DNA of 7,065 nucleotides from Marmoricola sp. (GTDB lineage Bacteria; Actinomycetota; Actinomycetes; Propionibacteriales; Nocardioidaceae), in contig JASLCW010000082.1 of the NCBI GenBank assembly GCA_030151765.1, positions 1-7,065 on the forward strand, in the 5' to 3' direction. The position numbers were made by a program, and so were the translations under genes. The notes under the pieces are model-generated. The model was not told the origin of the DNA. It worked only from the letters and a program-made list of their open reading frames with translations, and searched no databases. Shown here in pieces: positions 1-5,973 of the stretch (positions are counted from its first letter, which is position 1; each line of letters starts with the position of its first letter).

Positions 1-72
1 ATCAAGGCAGCCGTCACCATCAAGGGCAAGGGAACCCGCACCGTCAACGCGAGCTACCTCGCCTGCAACTGA
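1..72 (+). CDS. 3' end of a secreted-type protein gene, paralogue of the next gene
   Basis: Only the last 23 codons and the TGA stop (70-72) lie in the window; the gene enters from the left in frame 1. The visible peptide is short and rich in Lys, Thr and Ala and ends ...RTVNASYLACN. The downstream gene ends ...RTVTASYRACS, with 8 of 10 residues identical from RTV to AC and 30 of 36 bases identical over the last 12 codons including the stop. The two genes are therefore tandem paralogues, at least in their C-terminal domain. The terminal cysteine probably forms a disulfide outside the cell, as inferred for the full-length neighbour. No function can be assigned from so little sequence. Confidence 0.75.
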   Translation: MKAAVTIKGKGTRTVNASYLACN

Positions 73-99
73 CCGATCATCCTGACACTCGGATCACTA

Positions 100-1074
100 G
101 TGTCGATCGCCTTCGTAGCGAGCACCAGCATCACGCCCAGCGCAACCGCCGTGTCGCCGTACAGCAGTGCGGACTGGGTCTTCCACGCCGGCACCAATGC
201 GAACACCGGCATCTGCAGTGTCAGCATCGACGGGACGACGCCGAGCAATGCCGCCGTACCGACGGACGGCGCCGGTCACACCGTGGAGCAGTCCTATGTC
301 TCGACGGTCTCCGCCGACGCCACCGACTACACGAAGCTGACCTACTCCCAACGCGCCACCGGATCACTAGGCGCGCAAGGCGCCAACCCGTCGAAGATCT
401 CACTGGCCTACTCAGGCCGGGCCAGCATCACGCAATCGCGGAACCCACCCGGATGCCAGCTCGCGGAGAGCTACATCGACACCAAGATGGAATTCAGCTT
501 CACCCTGACTCAACCGATGTGGCTCGATGCCACCCTGCTCGCTCGCGGGAATGTCTACAGCACTTTCGACATCGAGACCGATGGCAACAAGTACATCGAC
601 CTGTACAACAACGCCCTCAACTACGACATCGCCGGCTCGGTCTACCTGCCTGCCGGGGCCTACACGGGCTATCTCGAGGCCAACACGCTCGGGGAACTGG
701 GCCAGCCGCTGACCGCCAGCGGCACGCTGACCGCAACCTTCACCAAGCCCGGGATCCGCACCTCCGGACCGGCCGGTACGGCGAAGCCCTATGTCGCCTA
801 CCCCGCCGGCCGCGACTGCGCCGCTCACAACGCAGCACTGCGGCTGACCGACAGCACATCCTTGGCCAAGACGATCAAGAAGGCGGTCGTCAGCGTCAAC
901 GGGCACCGTGTGCGGACGATCAGGTCAGGCTTCCGCAACCGGCCCATCCCGCTCGCCCTGGCGGACGACAGTGCCGCGACGGTCAGGACCACCATCACCA
1001 CCGTGCGGAAGAAGCACGGCAAGACGATCAGGAAGATCCGAACTGTCACCGCGAGCTATCGCGCCTGCAGCTGA
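100..1074 (+). CDS. Putative secreted protein of unknown function with Cys-terminated C-terminal domain
   Basis: I do not recognise a named family. The 324-residue product (from GTG at 100) has four cysteines (C39, C119, C240, C323), enough for two disulfides, which suits an exported protein. The middle (about 30-220) is rich in Thr, Ser, Tyr and Gly and looks like beta structure. From C240 to the end is a basic Lys/Arg-rich domain containing VVSVNGHRVRTI and ending RTVTASYRAC, a style I associate with extracellular proteins of Nocardioides-like actinobacteria. The start is uncertain. From GTG 100 the hydrophobic segment is very short, yet the in-frame codons upstream (76-99) would extend it to IILTLGSLVSIAFVAST, followed by an SATA-type cleavage site. 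No ATG, GTG or TTG precedes GTG 100 before the TGA at 70-72. A weak GGA (91-93) lies six bases before the GTG. Sequence here is less GC-rich than in the neighbouring genes. Confidence 0.7.
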   Translation: MSIAFVASTSITPSATAVSPYSSADWVFHAGTNANTGICSVSIDGTTPSNAAVPTDGAGHTVEQSYVSTVSADATDYTKLTYSQRATGSLGAQGANPSKISLAYSGRASITQSRNPPGCQLAESYIDTKMEFSFTLTQPMWLDATLLARGNVYSTFDIETDGNKYIDLYNNALNYDIAGSVYLPAGAYTGYLEANTLGELGQPLTASGTLTATFTKPGIRTSGPAGTAKPYVAYPAGRDCAAHNAALRLTDSTSLAKTIKKAVVSVNGHRVRTIRSGFRNRPIPLALADDSAATVRTTITTVRKKHGKTIRKIRTVTASYRACS

Positions 1075-1075
1075 T

Positions 1076-2338
1076 TCACCACAGTTCGAGCGAACCGCGC
1101 AGGATCGCGGCGGCATCGTCCTCGGTGACCGCACGCGGAGCCGTGGCCAGCAGGCGCTGCTGCTTCATGGTGCCCTCGACGAGATCGTCGACGTCGGCCT
1201 CGCCGTAGCCGACCGCGCCCAGCCCGTTGGGGATGGCGATGTCGCGCATCAGGTCGGCGAGTACACCGGGCAGGGCGTCGGGGCCGGCGTACTCATGACC
1301 CGGCGCCAGCAGCGCCGCCGCCCGGACGTGCCGCTCCGGCGAGGCCTCGAAGGTCCAGCGGAAGGCCTCCGGCGCGGTGAGTGAGACGGCCATCCCGTGC
1401 GGCACCATCGGCTCGTCGTCGGGATAGCCGTCCGGGTGGAAGTCGCGGACCCGTCCCGCGATCGGGTAGGCATTGGCGTGTGGGATGTGGACGCCGGCAT
1501 TGCCGAAGCCCATGCCCGCGAAGGTCGCGGCCAGCGCCATCTGCTCGCGTGCCTCGACATCGTCACCGTGATGCACCGCGGTACGGAAGGCGGCCGCCAA
1601 CAGGGTCATGGCCTTCTCCGACCACATGTCGCCGATCGGGTTGGCGCCGCAATAGGGAACCCGCTGCTCCGGCGTCTTGCGCGGATAGGAGTCGAAGGCG
1701 CGGGCGGTGTAGCTCTCCAGGGCGTGGCACAGGATGTCCATGCCGCAGGCCGCCGTCACACCGGCCGGCTGGGTGAGCGTCAGCGTCGGGTCCACCACGG
1801 CAAGGGTCGGCCGCAGCCGCGGATGGCTGATGCCGGTCTTGACCTTCTGCGCGAGTACGTCGAGCACGCAGATCGTTGTCGACTCCGAGCCCGTGCCTGT
1901 GGTCGTCGGCACCGCCACTAGAGGCTTGAGCGGATGGCGAGGAGCTCGCGCCTTGCCCACCGGGGCGTTGATGTAGTCCATCAACTCGCCTTCGTTGGTG
2001 GTCAGCAGATTGACCGCCTTGGCGGTGTCGATCGCGGAGCCGCCGCCCACCGCGACGAAGGCGTCCCACGGGCCGGTCGCCTTCGCGTGCGCGATCGCCT
2101 GCTCCAGCGAGGCATCCGTCGGCTCGACGTGAACGCCGTCGAAGACCGCCGCCTCGATCCCGAAGCCGGCAAGCTGCTCGGCCACACGAGCCGGATGACC
2201 CGTCGCGGCAACGCCCGGGTCGGTGATGACGAGTGCGCGACGGACGTCGTACTGGCTGAGGTCGAAGCCGATCTCGTCGCTGGCGCCGCTGCCGAACTTG
2301 AGCGCCGGGGCGCCGTACGTGAAAACGGTCTCGGTCAT
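1076..2338 (-). CDS. Hydroxyacid-oxoacid transhydrogenase (iron-containing alcohol dehydrogenase family)
   Basis: This 420-residue protein matches the hydroxyacid-oxoacid transhydrogenase (ADHFE1/HOT) branch of the iron-containing alcohol dehydrogenases. Known members transfer hydride from 4-hydroxybutyrate to 2-oxoglutarate, giving succinic semialdehyde and D-2-hydroxyglutarate, using tightly bound NAD. Visible signs are the nucleotide-binding GGGSAIDTAK (98-107), the PTTTGTGSE segment (144-152), metal ligands by family position D201 and H205 (GMDILCHALE), H287 (HIPHANAYP) and H314 (VPHG), and HOT-specific stretches GANPIGDMWS (231-240), GFGNAGVH (277-284) and GLGAVGYGEADV (372-383). The ATG at 2338 gives the usual N-terminus MTETVFTYG; a longer frame to 2377 would run into the divergent promoter region. 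There is no clear Shine-Dalgarno. A -10-like TACCGT seven bases before the ATG suggests a leaderless mRNA. The stop is one base from that of the convergent upstream gene. The transhydrogenase assignment is from memory of the family; a related Fe-dependent dehydrogenase is the alternative. Confidence 0.9.
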   Translation of the reverse strand: MTETVFTYGAPALKFGSGASDEIGFDLSQYDVRRALVITDPGVAATGHPARVAEQLAGFGIEAAVFDGVHVEPTDASLEQAIAHAKATGPWDAFVAVGGGSAIDTAKAVNLLTTNEGELMDYINAPVGKARAPRHPLKPLVAVPTTTGTGSESTTICVLDVLAQKVKTGISHPRLRPTLAVVDPTLTLTQPAGVTAACGMDILCHALESYTARAFDSYPRKTPEQRVPYCGANPIGDMWSEKAMTLLAAAFRTAVHHGDDVEAREQMALAATFAGMGFGNAGVHIPHANAYPIAGRVRDFHPDGYPDDEPMVPHGMAVSLTAPEAFRWTFEASPERHVRAAALLAPGHEYAGPDALPGVLADLMRDIAIPNGLGAVGYGEADVDDLVEGTMKQQRLLATAPRAVTEDDAAAILRGSLELW

Positions 2339-2345
2339 GAAGCCC

Positions 2346-2351
2346 ACGGTA
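2346..2351 (-). promoter_or_regulatory. Candidate -10 box for the transhydrogenase gene (leaderless start)
   Basis: On the - strand this reads TACCGT, a TANNNT match, with seven bases between it and the ATG at 2338. In actinobacteria this spacing typically puts the transcription start on the start codon itself. The lack of a good Shine-Dalgarno before this ATG agrees. No convincing -35 box is visible, so this is inference from spacing and a six-base motif. Confidence 0.4.
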
Positions 2352-2359
2352 GGCCCCTC

Positions 2360-2365
2360 TAGGGT
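2360..2365 (+). promoter_or_regulatory. Candidate -10 box for the trpB-type gene
   Basis: TAGGGT matches TANNNT and lies in the only space available for a promoter of the rightward gene, the 65-base divergent gap 2339-2403. It would start a transcript near 2372 with a leader of about 30 bases containing the Shine-Dalgarno at 2393. The -35 position falls at the start of the divergent gene and is a poor match. Confidence 0.3.
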
Positions 2366-2392
2366 GAGGCACGACACAGCCTGCCCCTTCCC

Positions 2393-2398
2393 GAGGAG
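2393..2398 (+). promoter_or_regulatory. Shine-Dalgarno of the trpB-type gene
   Basis: GAGGAG lies five bases before the ATG at 2404. It is the strongest ribosome-binding site in the window and fixes this start over the in-frame alternatives. Confidence 0.85.
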
Positions 2399-2403
2399 CC
2401 TCC

Positions 2404-3756
2404 ATGTCCGAGACCGTTTTCACGCTCGACCCCGACGAGCAGCCGACCGCCTGGTACAACATCGCCGCGGATCTGCCGACGCCGCCGCCCCCGCCGCTGC
2501 ACCCCGGCACCCACCAGCCCGTGGGCCCCGACGACCTGGCCGCGCTCTTCCCGCCGGAGCTGATCGCCCAGGAGGTCAGCACCGAGCGCTACATCGACAT
2601 CCCGGAGCCGGTGCGCGAGGTCTACGCGCAGTACCGCCCGTCGCCGCTGATCCGCGCGCACCGCTGGGAGAAGGCCCTCGGTACGCCGGCCCGCATCTAC
2701 GTGAAGTACGAAGGTGTCTCCCCGGCGGGTTCGCACAAGACGAACACCTCGGTCCCGCAGGTCTACTACAACGCGCTCAACGGCGTGACCCGGCTGACCA
2801 CCGAGACCGGGGCGGGACAGTGGGGCACCGCCCTGTCCTATGCCTGCTCCCTCTTCGGTCTCGAGTGCGAGGTCTGGCAGGTCGGGGCGTCGTACGACAC
2901 GAAGCCCCAGCGACGCACCCTGATCGAGGTCTTCGGCGGCAAGGTCCATCGTTCGCCCTCACGGATGACCGAGTCCGGCAAGGCCTTCGAGGAAGGGCAC
3001 CCGGGCTCGCTCGGCATCGCCATCTCCGAGGCCGTCGAGCTGGCCGCGCAGGACGAGGGCGCCAAGTACGCGCTCGGATCGGTCCTCAACCACGTGCTGC
3101 TGCACCAGACCGTGATCGGCGAGGAGGCCGTGCGGCAGCTCGCCAAGGCCGACGAGTCCGGTGCGGACCTGGTCGTCGGCTGCGCGGGCGGCGGCTCCAA
3201 CCTGGCCGGCCTGATCTTCCCCTTCCTCCGGGAGAAGCTGCACGGCAACCAGAGCCCGCGGCTGCTCGCCGTCGAGCCGGCCTCGTGCCCGACGATGACG
3301 CGCGGTGTCTACGAGTACGACTTCGGCGACACCGCCGGCCTGACCCCGCTGATGAAGATGTACACGCTCGGTCACGACTTCGTGCCCTCGCCCATCCATG
3401 CGGGTGGCCTGCGCTATCACGGCATGGCGCCGCTGGTCAGCCACGTCGTGCACGAGGGCCTGGTGGAGGCGACCGCCCTGCACCAGGAGGAGTGCTTCGC
3501 CGCAGCCGTCGAGTTCGCGCGAACCCAGGGCATCGTCCCGGCACCGGAGTCCTCGCACGCTCTTGCCCAGGCACGTCGCGAAGCGCTCGCGGCCAAGGAG
3601 AGCGGGACCGAGCCAGTGATCGTGATCGGCCTCTCCGGCCACGGTCTGCTCGAACTCGGTGCGTACGAGAGCTACCTCGGCGGCCGCCTGGAGAACGACC
3701 CCCTGTCCGACGACGACCTGCGTGCCTCTCTGGCCGGACTCCCCCAGGTCGGCTGA
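2404..3756 (+). CDS. trpB: Tryptophan synthase beta chain, type 2 (TrpB2-like)
   Basis: The 450-residue product is a PLP-dependent beta chain of the TrpB2 type, which condenses indole with L-serine to L-tryptophan. It shows the TrpB2-style N-terminus PTAWYNIAADLP (14-25), a proline-rich stretch (26-39), the PLP lysine K112 in GSHKTNT, the catalytic glutamate E134 in ETGAGQWG, the phosphate-binding GGGSN (262-266), ESSHA (382-386) and SGHG (411-414). The length exceeds the roughly 400 residues of classical TrpB and fits TrpB2. No trpA, trpC or other trp gene is nearby. Stand-alone TrpB2 proteins are commonly thought to salvage indole or back up the main enzyme; that role is inferred here. The gene has its own Shine-Dalgarno and ends three bases before a large palindrome. 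Its first codons are identical to those of the divergent neighbour. Confidence 0.93.
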   Translation: MSETVFTLDPDEQPTAWYNIAADLPTPPPPPLHPGTHQPVGPDDLAALFPPELIAQEVSTERYIDIPEPVREVYAQYRPSPLIRAHRWEKALGTPARIYVKYEGVSPAGSHKTNTSVPQVYYNALNGVTRLTTETGAGQWGTALSYACSLFGLECEVWQVGASYDTKPQRRTLIEVFGGKVHRSPSRMTESGKAFEEGHPGSLGIAISEAVELAAQDEGAKYALGSVLNHVLLHQTVIGEEAVRQLAKADESGADLVVGCAGGGSNLAGLIFPFLREKLHGNQSPRLLAVEPASCPTMTRGVYEYDFGDTAGLTPLMKMYTLGHDFVPSPIHAGGLRYHGMAPLVSHVVHEGLVEATALHQEECFAAAVEFARTQGIVPAPESSHALAQARREALAAKESGTEPVIVIGLSGHGLLELGAYESYLGGRLENDPLSDDDLRASLAGLPQVG

Positions 3757-3759
3757 GCA

Positions 3760-3805
3760 GTCGAGTGCCTGAGGACGCGCTCGAGCGCGTCCTCAGGCAC
3801 TCGAC
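3760..3805. terminator. Perfect 46-bp palindrome, probable bidirectional terminator
   Basis: Bases 3760-3782 are the exact reverse complement of 3783-3805, with CTCGAG at the centre and no mismatch. As RNA this forms a stem of about 21 bp with a four-base loop. It begins three bases after the stop of the trpB-type gene and, on the other strand, contains the stop (3793-3795) and last three codons of the convergent Nudix gene. No T-run follows on either side, which is common for actinobacterial terminators. Placement between convergent stops supports termination in both directions. Confidence 0.85.
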
Positions 3806-4704
3806 CCAGACCAGAGCGCCTCGTGTACGACCTCGAGGACACTGATCGCGCCGGAGTGGACGTCGGCGACCGGGATCCAGGACACCGCGTCGGTGGTGCC
3901 GTCGAGCTCCACGACCCTCGGCTCGGCATCGGCGGCGACGGACACGTCGTACAGGAGATGGACGCCGTGGAAGTCCTCGACCTCTCCGTCGGGGGCACGG
4001 CCCACGAAATGCACGTCGTGTACGCCGAGCAAGGGACCGATGTCACCCGCCAGGCCGGTCTCCTCGGCGAGCTCACGGGCCAGGGCATCGGCCGGCGACT
4101 CGCCGTGATCGACGCCGCCACCCGGAAGCGTCCATGCGCCCGGGCGATGGCCACGGGCAGAGATCCGGGTCAGCAAGATCTCCTCGCCCCGGCGGACCAC
4201 GCCGTAGGCGGAGAGGCGCTGGCGTCGACGCGGTGTCAGGTGTTCGAGCGCGGCGGTGACCATGGGTATCGTCGGCACGGCTCCGGAGCGGACATCGTCG
4301 ACCCGATGCCAGCGGGCATCGACGGTCGAACCGTCGACCTCGACGACTCGAGGAGCCGGTGAGTCGTCGGGCACCCGGCCCTCGAAGACCATCCGCACCG
4401 AATGCATGTCCGTCCGTTCGACTGTCGGATCCGTGGTGATCCGGCGCGCCGAGTCGATCCATGCGGTCTCACCCACACCCGCGCGCAGCCCGGCCTCCTC
4501 GTACACCTCGCGTACGACCGCATCACGGGGATGCTCCCCGAAGTCCACTCCTCCGCCAGGCAGGGTCCAGCACTCCTCGGCCGACAGATAGGGCGCCAGC
4601 CGGGAGAGCAGGATCTCGCGGTCCTCATCGTGACCGCGCACGATCACCGCGTACGCCGCGACTCGTTGGCGTCGTGGCGGATCGAATCGCGCGTCGAGGA
4701 ACAT
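3793..4704 (-). CDS. Tandem double-Nudix domain hydrolase
   Basis: The 303-residue protein holds two Nudix hydrolase domains. Nudix enzymes use divalent metal to hydrolyse nucleoside diphosphates linked to another group. Both Nudix boxes (G-x5-E-x7-REU-x-EE-x-G-U) are complete: residues 51-73 (ending REVYEEAGL) and 196-218 (ending RELAEETGL). The halves repeat each other throughout: RQRVAAYAV (12-20) with RQRLSAYGV (161-169), CWTLPGGGVD with AWTLPGGGVD, and PRVVEVDGST with PRVVELDGTT. The protein thus arose by internal duplication, and both halves keep the metal-binding glutamates. The substrate cannot be read from sequence. The ATG at 4704 has AAGG seven bases upstream. It lies 19 bases after the stop of the menJ-type gene and is probably cotranscribed with it. 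Its 3' end overlaps the large palindrome. Confidence 0.9.
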   Translation of the reverse strand: MFLDARFDPPRRQRVAAYAVIVRGHDEDREILLSRLAPYLSAEECWTLPGGGVDFGEHPRDAVVREVYEEAGLRAGVGETAWIDSARRITTDPTVERTDMHSVRMVFEGRVPDDSPAPRVVEVDGSTVDARWHRVDDVRSGAVPTIPMVTAALEHLTPRRRQRLSAYGVVRRGEEILLTRISARGHRPGAWTLPGGGVDHGESPADALARELAEETGLAGDIGPLLGVHDVHFVGRAPDGEVEDFHGVHLLYDVSVAADAEPRVVELDGTTDAVSWIPVADVHSGAISVLEVVHEALWSGSSA

Positions 4705-4711
4705 GCCCCGA

Positions 4712-4715
4712 CCTT
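4712..4715 (-). promoter_or_regulatory. Shine-Dalgarno of the double-Nudix gene
   Basis: On the - strand this reads AAGG, seven bases before the ATG at 4704, inside the 19-base gap after the upstream gene. It is short but correctly placed. Confidence 0.45.
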
Positions 4716-4723
4716 ATGACCCG

Positions 4724-5944
4724 TCAGCTGAAGGGCGGGCGCGCATCCCGTCGTACCGAACGACGTCCGGCCCACTGCCACACCCGGGCGGCGCGGTCGC
4801 GGTCCTCGTCGGTGACGAGATTGCCCATCCAGCGCAGCGCGAGCGTCATCAGCCAGTCGCTGCGCATGCCGACCGGGCCGAGGGCGGAGACGACCTTCGG
4901 ATTGGTGGCGATCCCGGCGAGACGGCGCGCGATGGAGAAGGCCTCACCGTAGTGGTCGCGCAGGTACGCCGGCCAGGTGGCGGCCAGGTCGCCGTCGAGC
5001 AGCTCCACGACGAGCCGACCGGTCTCGAGGCCGTAGTCGATGCCTTCGCCGTTGAGCGGGTTGACGCATCCCGCCGCATCGCCGATCAGGGCCCAGTTGG
5101 CGCCGGCGACGTTGCTGACCGCACCGCCCATCGGCAACAGCGCACTGGTGGGCATCCGGATGTCGCCGCTGAGCTGGAAGTCCTCGCGCCGCAGCTTCGC
5201 GTAGTGCTGCATCAGCGGTCGCAGCGCCAACGACGCGGGCCGCCTGTCGGTCGCCAGGGTGCCGACTCCGAGATTCACCTGGCCGTCGCCGAGCGGGAAG
5301 ATCCAGCCATAGCCGGAGAGCAGGCTGCCATCCTCGTCACGCAGCTCGAGGTGACTGCTGATCCACGGATCCTGCGACATCGCGGAATCGACATAGCTGC
5401 GGCCGGCAACGCCGTACACGGTGTCGCGGTGCCACTCGCGGCCGAGCACCTTGCCGAGCGGCGATCGTACGCCGTCCGCCACGATCAGCCGATCGCACGC
5501 GATCTCGAAGGTCTCGTCGCCGCGCTTGAAGACGACGGCCGCGACCCGGGCGCCCTCCCGTCGTACGTCGACCGCGCGGGCGCCGTCGACACCGATCGCT
5601 CCGGCCTTCAGCGCGTGGGTGCGCAGGTGGTCGTCGAGTTCGGTGCGGGCCACCGCCGAGCCGTAGTCAGGCAGGCTGCCACCGGGCCAGCGCAGCTCGA
5701 GCACCTGCCCGAAGCCGTGCGCGCGCAGACCCTGGTTGGCCGTGTGCGAACGCACCCAGTCGTCGAGGCCGAGGCGCTTCAGCTCACCGATGGCGCGGGG
5801 AGTGAGTCCGTCGCCGCAGGTCTTGTCCCGGGGGAAGACGGCGGCGTCCGCGAGCACCACCTCGCGACCCGCGCGGGCCGCCCACGTCGCCGCCGCCGAA
5901 CCCGCCGGTCCGGCCCCCACGACGAGTACGTCGGCCCGCGTCAC
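4724..5944 (-). CDS. menJ: Geranylgeranyl reductase family FAD-dependent oxidoreductase (menaquinone reductase, MenJ-like)
   Basis: This 406-residue flavoprotein belongs to the geranylgeranyl reductase family, which saturates isoprenoid double bonds. In actinobacteria the MenJ member reduces one double bond of the menaquinone side chain at the membrane. Seen are the N-terminal FAD-binding VVGAGPAG (8-15), the family signature FPRDKTCGDGLTP (37-49), the aromatic GYGWIFPL substrate-pocket motif (near 211-218) and the second FAD motif GDAAGCVNPLNGEGID (288-303). I chose GTG 5944 because GGTGA (5950-5954) lies five bases upstream and the protein then begins MTRADVLVVGAG. GTG 5953 or TTG 5956 would add three or four residues without a better ribosome site. 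It is followed after 19 bases by the double-Nudix gene. No menaquinone ring-synthesis gene is in view, so the exact substrate (menaquinone or another isoprenoid) is inferred. Confidence 0.85.
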   Translation of the reverse strand: MTRADVLVVGAGPAGSAAATWAARAGREVVLADAAVFPRDKTCGDGLTPRAIGELKRLGLDDWVRSHTANQGLRAHGFGQVLELRWPGGSLPDYGSAVARTELDDHLRTHALKAGAIGVDGARAVDVRREGARVAAVVFKRGDETFEIACDRLIVADGVRSPLGKVLGREWHRDTVYGVAGRSYVDSAMSQDPWISSHLELRDEDGSLLSGYGWIFPLGDGQVNLGVGTLATDRRPASLALRPLMQHYAKLRREDFQLSGDIRMPTSALLPMGGAVSNVAGANWALIGDAAGCVNPLNGEGIDYGLETGRLVVELLDGDLAATWPAYLRDHYGEAFSIARRLAGIATNPKVVSALGPVGMRSDWLMTLALRWMGNLVTDEDRDRAARVWQWAGRRSVRRDARPPFS

Positions 5945-5949
5945 TGAAG

Positions 5950-5954
5950 TCACC
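5950..5954 (-). promoter_or_regulatory. Shine-Dalgarno deciding the menJ-type start
   Basis: On the - strand this reads GGTGA, five bases before GTG 5944. Using GTG 5953 or TTG 5956 instead would put the start inside this motif and leave no upstream site. Confidence 0.5.
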
Positions 5955-5973
5955 AAGCCATTGTCTCAGCGTC

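Larger units (their letters stand above)
2318..2424. repeat. Perfect 17-bp inverted repeat across the divergent start sites
   Basis: The left arm 2318-2334 and the right arm 2408-2424 (CCGAGACCGTTTTCACG) are exact reverse complements, separated by 73 bases that include both start codons and the divergent promoters. Allowing one mismatch, the match extends out to the ATGs: ATGaCCGAGACC... on the - strand and ATGtCCGAGACC... on the + strand. Both arms are codons 2-7 of their genes, so both proteins start M-(T/S)-E-T-V-F-T. The repeat could be a shared control site or a copied gene start. Confidence 0.9.

Noticed and set aside
91..370. Exact 10-base direct repeat GGATCACTAG at 91-100 and 361-370
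   Set aside because: Both copies encode Gly-Ser-Leu in the same frame, the flanks do not match, and no terminal repeats or insertion boundaries are visible; coincidence is likely.
1084..1095. Short GTTCGAGCGAAC hairpin just past the convergent stops as a terminator
   Set aside because: It has a five-base stem with a two-base loop, too small and tight to be credible as a terminator.
2339..2377. Longer N-terminus for the transhydrogenase
   Set aside because: The extension covers the divergent promoter region, and the family N-terminus TETVFTYG fits the ATG at 2338.
1563..2582. A 339-codon - strand frame across the transhydrogenase start and the divergent gap
   Set aside because: It is low-complexity Arg/Gly/Ser-rich sequence covering two well-supported genes and their promoter region.
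2223..3845. A 540-codon + strand frame overlapping the trpB-type gene
   Set aside because: It is a shifted frame of the TrpB2 gene. The product is mostly Arg, Pro, Gly and Ala, while the other frame shows every catalytic motif.
4703..5947. A 414-codon open frame on the + strand opposite the menJ-type gene
   Set aside because: It lies antisense to a gene with clear FAD-binding motifs; its product is rich in Arg, Gly, Val and His with no recognisable domain, as expected of a mirror frame in GC-rich DNA.
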